In this document: piece after piece, positions 34,230 to 42,046 of the stretch
How the letters are laid out: each line of letters opens with the position of its first letter
Position numbering within the stretch: the stretch's first letter is position 1
DNA from: Salinithrix halophila
GTDB taxonomy: Bacteria; Bacillota; Bacilli; Thermoactinomycetales; DSM-45169
Assembly: GCF_042650125.1 (NCBI RefSeq)
Contig: NZ_JBHSAP010000004.1
Coordinates: 62,001-126,000, forward strand
Direction: 5' to 3'
DNA: 64,000 bases
The notes under the pieces: generated by a model
Databases searched by the model: none
Seen by the model: only the letters and a program-made list of their open reading frames with translations
What the model was told of the DNA's origin: nothing
Translations under genes and position numbers: made by a program

Positions 34230-35213
34230 ATGGAAAAGTTTTACCCCTATATACGATTATTAAAAAGCAGACGCGGCTCATCGACATTGGAATATATCCT
34301 GATCCTAGTTGGAGCTTCCCTACTAGCCGCAGTTTTATATGGTGTTCTAAGTAGCGGAGAAACCAAAAGTACCTTGGAAGCGGTGATTCGGAGTGCCTTC
34401 AGTCTAGAAGCCAAGACCGATAAGAAAGAAAGCCAAAACAACCAAGATATCTCTTCTAAAGCAGAAGCGGATAACGCTTCACCGAAAAAAGAAGACCCGG
34501 GGCCTCTGGATAAGACCCTTAACTTCTTAAAACGTAAAGGGAGCTATGTCAAAGATCAAGCTGGTAAATCCTGGGATTACTACACTGATAAGGCGAAAGA
34601 AGAGTGGGACTACGCGACAAGCGATCCGATCGGCTGGTGGTTTTGGGATGATTTAAGCTCGGGGTTAACTGGCAAAGACAACAAAACCGGCGAAGAGCTA
34701 GGATTTTTGGAAAGTCTAGACCGGACTGTTGAAGGAATACCCATCGGAATAGGAAAAGGATGGCGTTACGGCAAAACCGGAGTCAAAGAACTATTCCGGA
34801 TTGGGAAGAAATCGGATGATTTTGTTGAAGGGCTGGTCTGTGCGAAAAAGAAAGGGAAAGGTTGCAAGAATAAAAACAAAGAGAAGGATAAACCCAAAGA
34901 TCCCAAGCGCCCGAAAAAGATAACATTCTCAAGTGAATCAAACAAGCACGTAGAGGATCGCCATGTAAACAAAAACAAATGGACCCATAAAAGTAAATGG
35001 ACTGTATCTGGTGGTGATTGGCGAACCTATTCCAGAGATACTTTCAGAAAGCCTGACCGTGTTACCCAAGATGGTGACCGATTTATATACGAGAAGGAGT
35101 ATAAACAGCCCCTTGGTGTTGACCCAAATGGAGAGAAGCTTTATAAGGTAAGAGTAGTGGTGGAAAAGGACGGAGAAGTAGTAACAGCATTTCCACAGAA
35201 GGATTGGAAATGA
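34230..35213 (+). CDS. Flp-pilin-like export domain, pre-toxin TG region and C-terminal nuclease-like toxin domain (effector 1)
   Basis: 327 residues. Leader with prepilin site RRG/SSTLEY (G16/S17, Glu21) and a membrane helix to about 42; charged linker; a pre-toxin region with the TG signature DDLSSGLTGKDNKTGEEL (140-157) and PIGIGKGWRYGKTG; a basic hinge (205-230); toxin domain (about 230-327) with SNKHVEDRHVNKNKW, DRFIYEKEY and the ending KVRVVVEKDGEVVTAFP. This ending resembles BECR-fold RNases of the RelE/colicin D/EndoU kind; that class is tentative. The toxin end is AT-rich. The candidate immunity gene starts 17 bases later. Confidence 0.85.
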   Translation: MEKFYPYIRLLKSRRGSSTLEYILILVGASLLAAVLYGVLSSGETKSTLEAVIRSAFSLEAKTDKKESQNNQDISSKAEADNASPKKEDPGPLDKTLNFLKRKGSYVKDQAGKSWDYYTDKAKEEWDYATSDPIGWWFWDDLSSGLTGKDNKTGEELGFLESLDRTVEGIPIGIGKGWRYGKTGVKELFRIGKKSDDFVEGLVCAKKKGKGCKNKNKEKDKPKDPKRPKKITFSSESNKHVEDRHVNKNKWTHKSKWTVSGGDWRTYSRDTFRKPDRVTQDGDRFIYEKEYKQPLGVDPNGEKLYKVRVVVEKDGEVVTAFPQKDWK

Positions 35214-35229
35214 AATGGAGGAATCAGCA

Positions 35230-35532
35230 ATGGCTCTTGACGTGCTGCTGTACAAGAAAGGAACATTGGTCCACAAAGACCATATTTCTGAATCCTTGCA
35301 TGATGCACTCTTTAAGAAGAACAAAAATTGGGGAAGCTACTTGACCTTGAGAAAATTACAGGATTACTATCGGACAGATGTTAGGTTGAATAGACGACAA
35401 ATGGATGAGCTAGTGTCTGAGTTGGAACAAATGAAGATATTCGTAGACAATCAGGCAGCTGAACAGATTGATCAGTTAAAAGACGTGTTAAGCAGGAGTA
35501 CTTACGATGAAGCGTGGATTGGTGGTGATTGA
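35230..35532 (+). CDS. Candidate immunity protein for effector 1
   Basis: 100 residues, soluble and mostly helical, starting MALDVLLYKKGTLVHKD. ATG 35230 has GGAGG 8 bases upstream; an earlier in-frame ATG (35215) overlaps that site. No family recognised. Small size, low GC, no signal peptide and a position right after the toxin end are typical of immunity genes. A terminator follows. Confidence 0.7.
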   Translation: MALDVLLYKKGTLVHKDHISESLHDALFKKNKNWGSYLTLRKLQDYYRTDVRLNRRQMDELVSELEQMKIFVDNQAAEQIDQLKDVLSRSTYDEAWIGGD

Positions 35533-35567
35533 CTAAGAGTAATCTACAACCATTACAAAAAGACAAT

Positions 35568-35603
35568 AAAGAGCACCCCTCATTTTTCAAAGGGTGCTCT
35601 TTT
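35568..35603. terminator. Bidirectional terminator between immunity 1 and the second signal peptidase
   Basis: AAAGAGCACCC (35568-35578) pairs with GGGTGCTCTTT (35592-35602). Serves convergent genes and overlaps the end of the minus gene. Confidence 0.9.
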
Positions 35604-36077
35604 ACTATTAAACAGTCCGACTTTAGACAGAGGCCAAATGATGGCGACCGCTTGATCACTCACAGATTGAATCGATACAGGACCAAAATCTCGGCTGTCG
35701 ATGCTCTGGTCAGCATTGTCTCCCATCAGAAATACATGATCTTTTGGAACGACTAAAGCGGAAAAAGCGGAAACGTTTTTTTGTACAGATCGCCCATTGA
35801 CGTAGAGTTGGTGATTTCTCCCTTCCACACGGTCGCCTTCCATGGCCACGACTCTCTTAATATAGGGAACGTCTTTCTCTTTGATTTGAAAAGACACAAT
35901 GTCTCCTCGCTGAATATGGCGGGGATTCCGCTTGATTAATATGATATTTTCCGGCTCAAGAGTCGGCTTCATGCTGGGTCCCATAATGACATTCCAGTCA
36001 TAAAAGGAAAAGAGTATAAGTGCGCAAAAAATAGCCCCGGACCAAATACCCAACAGAAGCCTAAACATTTTTTCCAA
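35580..36077 (-). CDS. Signal peptidase I (second copy in the Tad region)
   Basis: 165 residues. N-terminal helix (LLLGIWSGAIFCALILFSFY), catalytic Ser35 in MGPSMKPTL, catalytic Lys74 in YIKRVVAMEGD and box E GDNADQSIDSRDFGPV. Not a recent duplicate of the copy at 33134 (sequences are clearly divergent). It lies alone on the minus strand between the two effector modules. Confidence 0.93.
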   Translation of the reverse strand: MEKMFRLLLGIWSGAIFCALILFSFYDWNVIMGPSMKPTLEPENIILIKRNPRHIQRGDIVSFQIKEKDVPYIKRVVAMEGDRVEGRNHQLYVNGRSVQKNVSAFSALVVPKDHVFLMGDNADQSIDSRDFGPVSIQSVSDQAVAIIWPLSKVGLFNSKRAPFEK

Positions 36078-36200
36078 TCCGTGTTCCTCCTCTTTACTCT
36101 ATTAATTTTTTACCATATGAACCTTGTGATTTCGAATCGTCATTTATACAATCGGACATGGAAGAAAATCACCCCTCATTAAAGGATATTGGAGGTAACA

Positions 36201-36839
36201 ATGAGCTATCTGGACGAAGAACAAGAAATCAATCCGTGGCTTTCCATGTGGAAAAGTCCGCGGGAGACGGTCAGGAACTATGTAGATTCGGGGCACACCA
36301 AATGGCTATGGTTATTGGCTATCTTTGCAGGAATCAAGGTATTTCTGGATAATGCTGAAGCGCAAAACGTAGGGGATCAAGTCTCCATCGGATCGATTTT
36401 GTTCTTATCCCTATTTTTCGGTACGATCATGGGCATTGTGCAGTGGTGGTTATTAAGTGGGGCCCTCACCCTGGTTGGGAATTGGTTGGGTATGCATGCC
36501 GAATGGGGTGAGCTAAGAAAAGCGGTTGCTCTATCTTACGTTCCATTGGTATGGACTTTCTTCATTTGGATCATCAAGATCTTTGCCTTTGGACAGGAGA
36601 ATTTTACACCTGAGACACCCACCATTGACGCCAGTATTCCGCTTCTTTCCTTAATCGTCCTCTGCTATCTAATCAACTACCTCGTCTTTTTTTGGTTTGT
36701 GGTCGTGTTAAGTAAAAGTGTCGCCGAAGTCTATGATACCTCCGCATGGACAGGTTTTGGACTGATTCTCCTCACCGCGGTCATTCTTTCGGTTGTCTTT
36801 ATTCTGCTGATATTACCGATTGTGCTGTTGTGGTATTAA
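36201..36839 (+). CDS. Yip1-like membrane protein (module 2, first)
   Basis: 212 residues with five helices. N-terminus NPWLSMWKSPRETVRNYVD is the usual Yip1 entry sequence. ATG 36201 lies 5 bases after GGAGG. Followed by a second Yip1-like gene, then by pilin-toxin 2. Confidence 0.78.
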   Translation: MSYLDEEQEINPWLSMWKSPRETVRNYVDSGHTKWLWLLAIFAGIKVFLDNAEAQNVGDQVSIGSILFLSLFFGTIMGIVQWWLLSGALTLVGNWLGMHAEWGELRKAVALSYVPLVWTFFIWIIKIFAFGQENFTPETPTIDASIPLLSLIVLCYLINYLVFFWFVVVLSKSVAEVYDTSAWTGFGLILLTAVILSVVFILLILPIVLLWY

Positions 36840-36867
36840 ACATTCTAAAAAAACGAAAGGAAAGCCC

Positions 36868-37500
36868 ATGATATCCATCCCCCAAATTCTTCTTCTAAGC
36901 TTGTGTTACTGGATCACACCCAAACGAGTCATCCGACGGTTGCTCGATATGTCTTTAGCGTGGTATGTCCCTTTGATTCCGGTCCTTCTCTCCGGTGTAA
37001 CCTTTACGATCGCCCAGGTATCTTATCGGGATCTGGGAGACTACTTTGAATTCGGCTCTTTGCTGCTCGCTTCCTTTGGGATCGGAATCGGCGTCGGCCC
37101 CCTATTATGGCTCCTTTTTTCCGGGCTGTTTTATGGTGTAGGGAAGGTTTTCAAGGGACAAGCCTCCTGGAGGGATATGCAAATCGCTGTGGCTTTCTCC
37201 CTCATCCCCTATGTTTTTAAGCTTCTGTTATGGATGGTCCAATTGCTCCTCTTTGGCGATGAGATGTTTACCGACTTTACTCCACGAATCGACGACAGTT
37301 TCTTCCTAACGCTTTTCTACCTATTCTTCTTACTGATCCAGGTCATTTTGACCATCTGGTATGTTGTTCTTCTCTTTTTTGCCGTAGGAGAAGCCCATCG
37401 GTTTTCTACCTGGATCGGACTGCCGGTCACCCTGATTTCGGTGGGATTGATCTGGATTGTATCTAAATATGTCTTCGATATTGTGCTATATCCTGCCTAA
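36868..37500 (+). CDS. Yip1-like membrane protein (module 2, second)
   Basis: 210 residues, five helices, start at ATG 36868 after GAAAGG; the frame from 36820 overlaps the previous gene. N-terminus LSLCYWITPKRVIRRLLDMS. Ends 29 bases before the pilin-toxin 2 start. Related in layout to the genes at 33616 and 36201. Confidence 0.75.
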   Translation: MISIPQILLLSLCYWITPKRVIRRLLDMSLAWYVPLIPVLLSGVTFTIAQVSYRDLGDYFEFGSLLLASFGIGIGVGPLLWLLFSGLFYGVGKVFKGQASWRDMQIAVAFSLIPYVFKLLLWMVQLLLFGDEMFTDFTPRIDDSFFLTLFYLFFLLIQVILTIWYVVLLFFAVGEAHRFSTWIGLPVTLISVGLIWIVSKYVFDIVLYPA

Positions 37501-37529
37501 TGAGAAACTAAATGGAGGACAAGCGACTC

Positions 37530-38537
37530 ATGAATCGATGGAAAGATTGGCTGGAATCATTCGCGAGGGTGACGAGAAGCCGTAAAGGGGCCTCCACGGT
37601 GGAGTATGTAATCATACTCGCGGCTGCCGCTCTTATCGGCGGATTCTTATATACCGCCGTCACCAGTGATCAGACGGAATCGACCATACAACAAAAAATC
37701 GACGATGCCATTGAAGGGAATGTAGGGGGAGGACAAGAAAACGGAGCAGGTTCCTCTCTATCAGAAAAAGAGCCCAATAACAATGGCAACCGCCCCCATG
37801 CCGATGAAAAACCCTCAAAAGAGAAGAAACCGACGAAAACCAACGCAAAATCCCACCAATCATCCTCCAAGGCTGACGATGATTCCGGAGGCGCTTATGA
37901 TTACCTCGCTTCAGGAGAGATGGTCGATGATGCCGGGTATGTCGCCAAAGAAACCTTAGACTTTCTGTTCCTTGATGACTTATCCGGCTGCATCAATGGC
38001 AAGGACACCGACGGAAACAAAGTATCCGGCTTTGACCGAGGAATTAGCTGTGTATCCGCCGTTCCCATCCCTGCCGCCAAACTGGCCAAAGGGGTCAAGT
38101 ATGGCGGAAAAGCCTTAGACTACACCAAGAAACTGGACAATTCCCTCTCTAAGACTCAGGCCGGGAAGAGGCTAAAGAAGTCCAAGGGAAAAGTGGATGA
38201 GGTAGCCGAACGAGGGAAGAAGAAGTTTAAGTGTGCGTGCGATGATAAGGTGGATAAGGTTAAAAAATCTAATTCTGTAGATAACATCTTGGAAGGAGCT
38301 ACTCCCGGTAGAGCTACTAAGGGTAAAGCAAAACAATATGAAAAAGCTGGTGGCTTCGACCAAGCGCGTAAAGATTTCAATAGCTTAGGAGTCACCAATG
38401 TGAAAGAAATACCAGGTGGTTATGTAGGAAAATTACCGGATGGAAGAACTGTAAATGTTAGAAACAAAAGCTCTGACGGAAGGCCTACACTGGAAATTTA
38501 TGAAGGTAAAAAATCGACTAAAATTCGATATAAGTAG
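37530..38537 (+). CDS. Flp-pilin-like export domain, pre-toxin TG region and C-terminal toxin domain (effector 2)
   Basis: 335 residues. Prepilin site RKG/ASTVEY (G20/A21, Glu25), helix to about 45, long Lys/Ser/Asn linker (60-120), pre-toxin TG-like region LDDLSGCINGKDTDGNKVSG (148-167) with PIPAAKLAKGVKYGGKALDY, cysteine pair CAC at 235-237, then toxin domain (about 255-335): GRATKGKAKQYEKAGGFDQA, LPDGRTVNVRNKSSDG, and the end KIRYK. This end type occurs at the C-terminus of varied polymorphic toxins; activity probably RNase, not certain. Composition turns AT-rich near 38240. Start chosen 11 bases after GGAGG. Confidence 0.85.
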   Translation: MNRWKDWLESFARVTRSRKGASTVEYVIILAAAALIGGFLYTAVTSDQTESTIQQKIDDAIEGNVGGGQENGAGSSLSEKEPNNNGNRPHADEKPSKEKKPTKTNAKSHQSSSKADDDSGGAYDYLASGEMVDDAGYVAKETLDFLFLDDLSGCINGKDTDGNKVSGFDRGISCVSAVPIPAAKLAKGVKYGGKALDYTKKLDNSLSKTQAGKRLKKSKGKVDEVAERGKKKFKCACDDKVDKVKKSNSVDNILEGATPGRATKGKAKQYEKAGGFDQARKDFNSLGVTNVKEIPGGYVGKLPDGRTVNVRNKSSDGRPTLEIYEGKKSTKIRYK

Positions 38538-38547
38538 GTGACAATAA

Positions 38548-38958
38548 GTGAAAGAAATTTGGGAGAGATGGATGCCAACAAATGATTTATCCCCAAAATA
38601 CTATGTCGATTCGTTAACCGACAGTATAGATGGTTTAAAAATATATTTGTCTGATTCTAGAGATGAAAAAAAGAAAGCAGAAGTGATATTCGATTGTTCT
38701 GTACACGCTTATAGAAGCACAGATGAAGGATTTATGCTAAAAACTATAAACAACCTTGATAAACAGCACGGGACTCACTTTTATTCGGGATGGACCTTTT
38801 TCAAAGTTAAAAACTCCGATTACATGCAATGGTTAGTAAATAGTTCTTTTGAAATTGCATTATCGGAGGAACTGATACACTTTTCTTTTTTAGCAGTTGA
38901 CTCAGTTGTTGATGTGATAGCCGCATATGAACCAAAAATAAAGATAGGCCCTAAATAA
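38548..38958 (+). CDS. Candidate immunity protein for effector 2
   Basis: 136 residues, soluble. Contains FDCSVHAYRSTDEGFMLKTI and HFYSGWTFFKVKNSDYMQWL, which resemble immunity proteins that accompany toxins with the same LPDGRTVNVR ending, from memory and not from a search. GTG start 10 bases after the toxin stop. AT-rich like the toxin end. A terminator follows. Confidence 0.75.
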   Translation: MKEIWERWMPTNDLSPKYYVDSLTDSIDGLKIYLSDSRDEKKKAEVIFDCSVHAYRSTDEGFMLKTINNLDKQHGTHFYSGWTFFKVKNSDYMQWLVNSSFEIALSEELIHFSFLAVDSVVDVIAAYEPKIKIGPK

Positions 38959-38975
38959 TCGTATTGCCTACAAAT

Positions 38976-39011
38976 AGAGCCCCTTCGCTGTTACAAGCGA
39001 AGGGGCTCTTT
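38976..39011. terminator. Bidirectional terminator after immunity 2
   Basis: AGAGCCCCTTCGC pairs with GCGAAGGGGCTCT around an 8-base loop. It marks the right edge of the Tad-toxin region, against ggt on the minus strand. Confidence 0.9.
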
Positions 39012-39023
39012 CACTTTTCCATG

Positions 39024-40778
39024 CTACCTCCACAACCCAATCGCTGTGCTCTCCCGGGTCGAGTCGCCTGCGCCGTGGTAGAGTCCGGTTCGGCGGTCGA
39101 TCCAGATGGCGTTGACGTTGCCGATGTAGCGGGGGGAGGATTCGAAGCGGTGGCCTTTGGATTGGAGGTTGGTTCGGACGGTATCTGGGATGCCGGGCTC
39201 CCAGCGGATACGGGAGGTGTGGCTGTTGTAGATGCGGGGTTCTTCGATGGCCTCCTTGAGTGATTGGTCGTATTCGACAGTGTTGAGGATGGTTTGGGCG
39301 ACGGAGGCGATGATCGTGGGGCCTCCGGGGGAGCCGACGACCATGACGGGTTTGCCGTCCTTAAAGAGAAGGGTCGGGCTCATGGAGCTCATCGGGCGTT
39401 TGCCGGGTTGAACTTCGTTGGGGCCGCCGGGGACGGCGTCGAAGTCGGTCAGTTGATTGTTGAGCATGATGCCGTAGCCGGGGACCATGACGCCGGAGCC
39501 GAAGAGTTGCTCGATGGTGGTAGTGTAGGATACCAGGTTACCCCATCGGTCGGCGACGGAGAAGTGGGTGGTTTCGCCGGTGGTACGGTCATCCTTTTGC
39601 TGGGGAGCGGCTTGGCCGTTTCCGGTCTGGTATGCCCAGGGGTCCCCCGGTTCCACCTTGGTGGCGGCTTGTTCCCGGTTAACAAGGGTGCTTCGCTTGT
39701 TCAAGTAGTCGGGGTTCGTCATTCCCTTTATGGGAACATCGACAAAGGTAGGATCTCCGATGTAAGCAGCCCGGTCGGCAAAGGCCAGTCGGCTTGCTTC
39801 CGCCCAGAGGTGGTATTTTTCCGGAGAGCGGATATCTTCCTTACCAATCTCCAACCGGTCCAGCATCGTCAGGATCTGGAGAACGGTGATCCCGCCGGAG
39901 CTCGGGGGAGGCATGGTGGCTACTTCATATCCTTTGTAGCTTCCCCGAAGCGGTTTGTCCAGGGTGACCCGGTATTTCTTCAGGTCCCGGGGCTTCATGC
40001 TGCCACCGTGTTCCCGGCTGGCGGCGGCGATCGCTTTGCCGATTTTTCCGCGATAGAAAGCCTTTGTCCCATGCCACTGAATCAAGCGGAAGGTGTGAGC
40101 CAAGTCTTTCTGAACGAGACGGTCCCCCTCTTTTAAGGGTTCCCCGTTGGGGAGGAAGACGTCCTTGGCAGCGGTCTTGGCCAGCTTTTCTTTGTTCTCC
40201 TCGATGGCGTCGGCTAGTACCCAGTTCACCGGCACACCTTGATCCGCCATCCGGATCGCCGGTTTGATCAACTGAGCCATCGGGCGGGTCCCCCACCGGG
40301 ACAGCGCTTTATCCAGCCCTTTCAGGGTGCCGGGCACTCCGATGGCATTGCCGTGAGTGTGGCGTTGACTGAAGGGGATCGGCTTTCCGTTTTCGTCGAG
40401 GAACATGTCGGGGCGGGCTCCGGCGGGGGCTCGTTCCCGGCTGTCCACGATATCGATCTTCTTGTTCTTGCCGTGGTAAACCATCATGAAGCCGCCGCCG
40501 CCGATTCCGGACATCATCGGTTCGGCCACGTTGAGGGCGAATTGAATCGCCACAGCGGCATCGACGGCATTGCCGCCCTTCTTCAAGACATCCGCCCCCA
40601 CTTTGGAAGCGAGAGGATGGGCTGATACCACCATGCCATACTTTCCGACATCCACCTGCCGCGGATCATCTGGGTTGGGCCCTCCTGCCTGGGCGCCCGC
40701 TCCTACACTCGGGACCGCGACGGCGAATAAGAGCACAATAGCTGTCATCCAAACAAAAGGCGCTCGCCATCCTCGCAT
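39024..40778 (-). CDS. ggt: Gamma-glutamyltranspeptidase
   Basis: 584-residue secreted proenzyme. Signal peptide (WMTAIVLLFAVAVPSVGAGA). Autoprocessing nucleophile is the first Thr after the cleavage in GET/THFSVADRWGNLVSY. SSGGITVLQIL, SMSPTLLFKDGKP and VGSPGGPTIIASVAQTILN complete the active site. It hydrolyses or transfers the gamma-glutamyl group of glutathione or poly-gamma-glutamate. ATG after GAGGAAG. Normal length and GC-rich. Confidence 0.96.
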   Translation of the reverse strand: MRGWRAPFVWMTAIVLLFAVAVPSVGAGAQAGGPNPDDPRQVDVGKYGMVVSAHPLASKVGADVLKKGGNAVDAAVAIQFALNVAEPMMSGIGGGGFMMVYHGKNKKIDIVDSRERAPAGARPDMFLDENGKPIPFSQRHTHGNAIGVPGTLKGLDKALSRWGTRPMAQLIKPAIRMADQGVPVNWVLADAIEENKEKLAKTAAKDVFLPNGEPLKEGDRLVQKDLAHTFRLIQWHGTKAFYRGKIGKAIAAASREHGGSMKPRDLKKYRVTLDKPLRGSYKGYEVATMPPPSSGGITVLQILTMLDRLEIGKEDIRSPEKYHLWAEASRLAFADRAAYIGDPTFVDVPIKGMTNPDYLNKRSTLVNREQAATKVEPGDPWAYQTGNGQAAPQQKDDRTTGETTHFSVADRWGNLVSYTTTIEQLFGSGVMVPGYGIMLNNQLTDFDAVPGGPNEVQPGKRPMSSMSPTLLFKDGKPVMVVGSPGGPTIIASVAQTILNTVEYDQSLKEAIEEPRIYNSHTSRIRWEPGIPDTVRTNLQSKGHRFESSPRYIGNVNAIWIDRRTGLYHGAGDSTRESTAIGLWR

Positions 40779-41025
40779 GGGATCACTTCCTCATTTTTTT
40801 AAGATTGCGTGAATCACTTCTTCACCGGCTCATCGATTCCCTCCGTTTTTTTATGCTATAAAAAAATGGAAAGCCGTGTTCCCCAGCAGGGCTTTTTGGG
40901 TCGAGCCCCTTACACGCCCCAGGAGATTTCCCCTTCTCTATAGAAGGAATTAACGCGGACATCATATCTCCTTAAACATGGACCGCTAGGATGAAAAGAA
41001 AAAACCCCGTGAAAGGATGAATCCT

Positions 41026-41907
41026 TTGAAAGCTTCTCATCGCTCTGTCTTTTCCGGCCTCGCAGTCGCCGGCCTGTTGACTGCCGTCTTCGGCGGGGCC
41101 ACCGCCCATGCGGCCACACCGAAAAAGCCCCAGGTACTCAATGTCGCTCACCGGGGCGCCTCCGCCTATGCCCCGGAGCACACTATGGCTTCCTATGAGC
41201 TGGGGGACAAGATGAAGGGTGACTACATCGAGATCGATCTCCAGATGACCAAAGACGGCCATCTGATCGCCCTTCACGACGAAACATTGGACCGGACCAC
41301 CAACGGCACTGGCCAGGTGAAGGATCATACCCTGGCTGAGATCAAGCAGCTGGACGCCGGCTCCTGGTTCAATGAACAGTACCCCGCCTACGCCAAGGCG
41401 GAGTATAAAGGACTAAAGGTCCCTACGTTGGATGAGGTACTGAAACGCTTCGGCAAAAACAAAAAGTATTATATCGAGACCAAGGCACCTGATATTTACC
41501 CCGGCATGGAAGAAAAGCTGCTCTGTACGTTGAAAAAATACGGCCTTACTTCAAAGAAATCCCTAAGAAACGGACACGTGCTGGTTCAGTCCTTCAGTCA
41601 GGAAAGCCTCCTCAAAATGAACCGGCTGAACCCGGACATCCCCCTAGTCCAGCTCCTCTGGTATGATATCTCCGGTCATATCTCCGATGAAGAGCTGAAC
41701 GAAGTGAAACAATACGCTGTGGGGGTCGGCCCCAACTTTGATAAGATCGACCGCTCCTATGTCCAAAAGGTACGGGAACATGGTCTGGAGATTCACCCTT
41801 ACACCGTCAACGAAAAGGCGGACATGCGGAAGTTGATCGACTGGGGTGTCACCGGCATGTTCACCAACCATCCCGACCGGCTGCGAGAAGTCCTGAAAGA
41901 GAAATAA
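41026..41907 (+). CDS. Secreted glycerophosphodiester phosphodiesterase (copy 1)
   Basis: About 293 residues with a signal peptide (SVFSGLAVAGLLTAVFGGA, cleaved near AHA). GDPD motif AHRGASAYAPEHT, with metal ligands in EIDLQMTKDGHLIALHDETL, and EIHPYTVNEKADMRKLIDWG at the end. Releases glycerol-3-phosphate from lipid or teichoic-acid diesters. The TTG at 41026 lies 9 bases after AAAGG; an in-frame ATG at 41017 has no spacing to that site. Copy 2 follows. Confidence 0.92.
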   Translation: MKASHRSVFSGLAVAGLLTAVFGGATAHAATPKKPQVLNVAHRGASAYAPEHTMASYELGDKMKGDYIEIDLQMTKDGHLIALHDETLDRTTNGTGQVKDHTLAEIKQLDAGSWFNEQYPAYAKAEYKGLKVPTLDEVLKRFGKNKKYYIETKAPDIYPGMEEKLLCTLKKYGLTSKKSLRNGHVLVQSFSQESLLKMNRLNPDIPLVQLLWYDISGHISDEELNEVKQYAVGVGPNFDKIDRSYVQKVREHGLEIHPYTVNEKADMRKLIDWGVTGMFTNHPDRLREVLKEK

Positions 41908-41928
41908 GAACCTCAGCGGTTAAACCTT

Positions 41929-41954
41929 ACCGCCCGGCTACCGGGCGGTTTTTT
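41929..41954 (+). terminator. Terminator between the two phosphodiesterase genes
   Basis: ACCGCCCGG and CCGGGCGGT around a 3-base loop, then six T. Confidence 0.9.
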
Positions 41955-42046
41955 CGTATGAGATTGCCACTGGCGGAAACCCTAACAAAAGCCGGAATCC
42001 GGCGGGAGTCCCTGCCAATCCCAATTCCGGCGAAAGGGGAGACGGG

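Noticed and set aside
39264..40136. Plus-strand frame of 290 codons inside ggt
   Set aside because: Antisense to an intact gamma-glutamyltranspeptidase gene; GC-rich codon structure creates long shadow frames.
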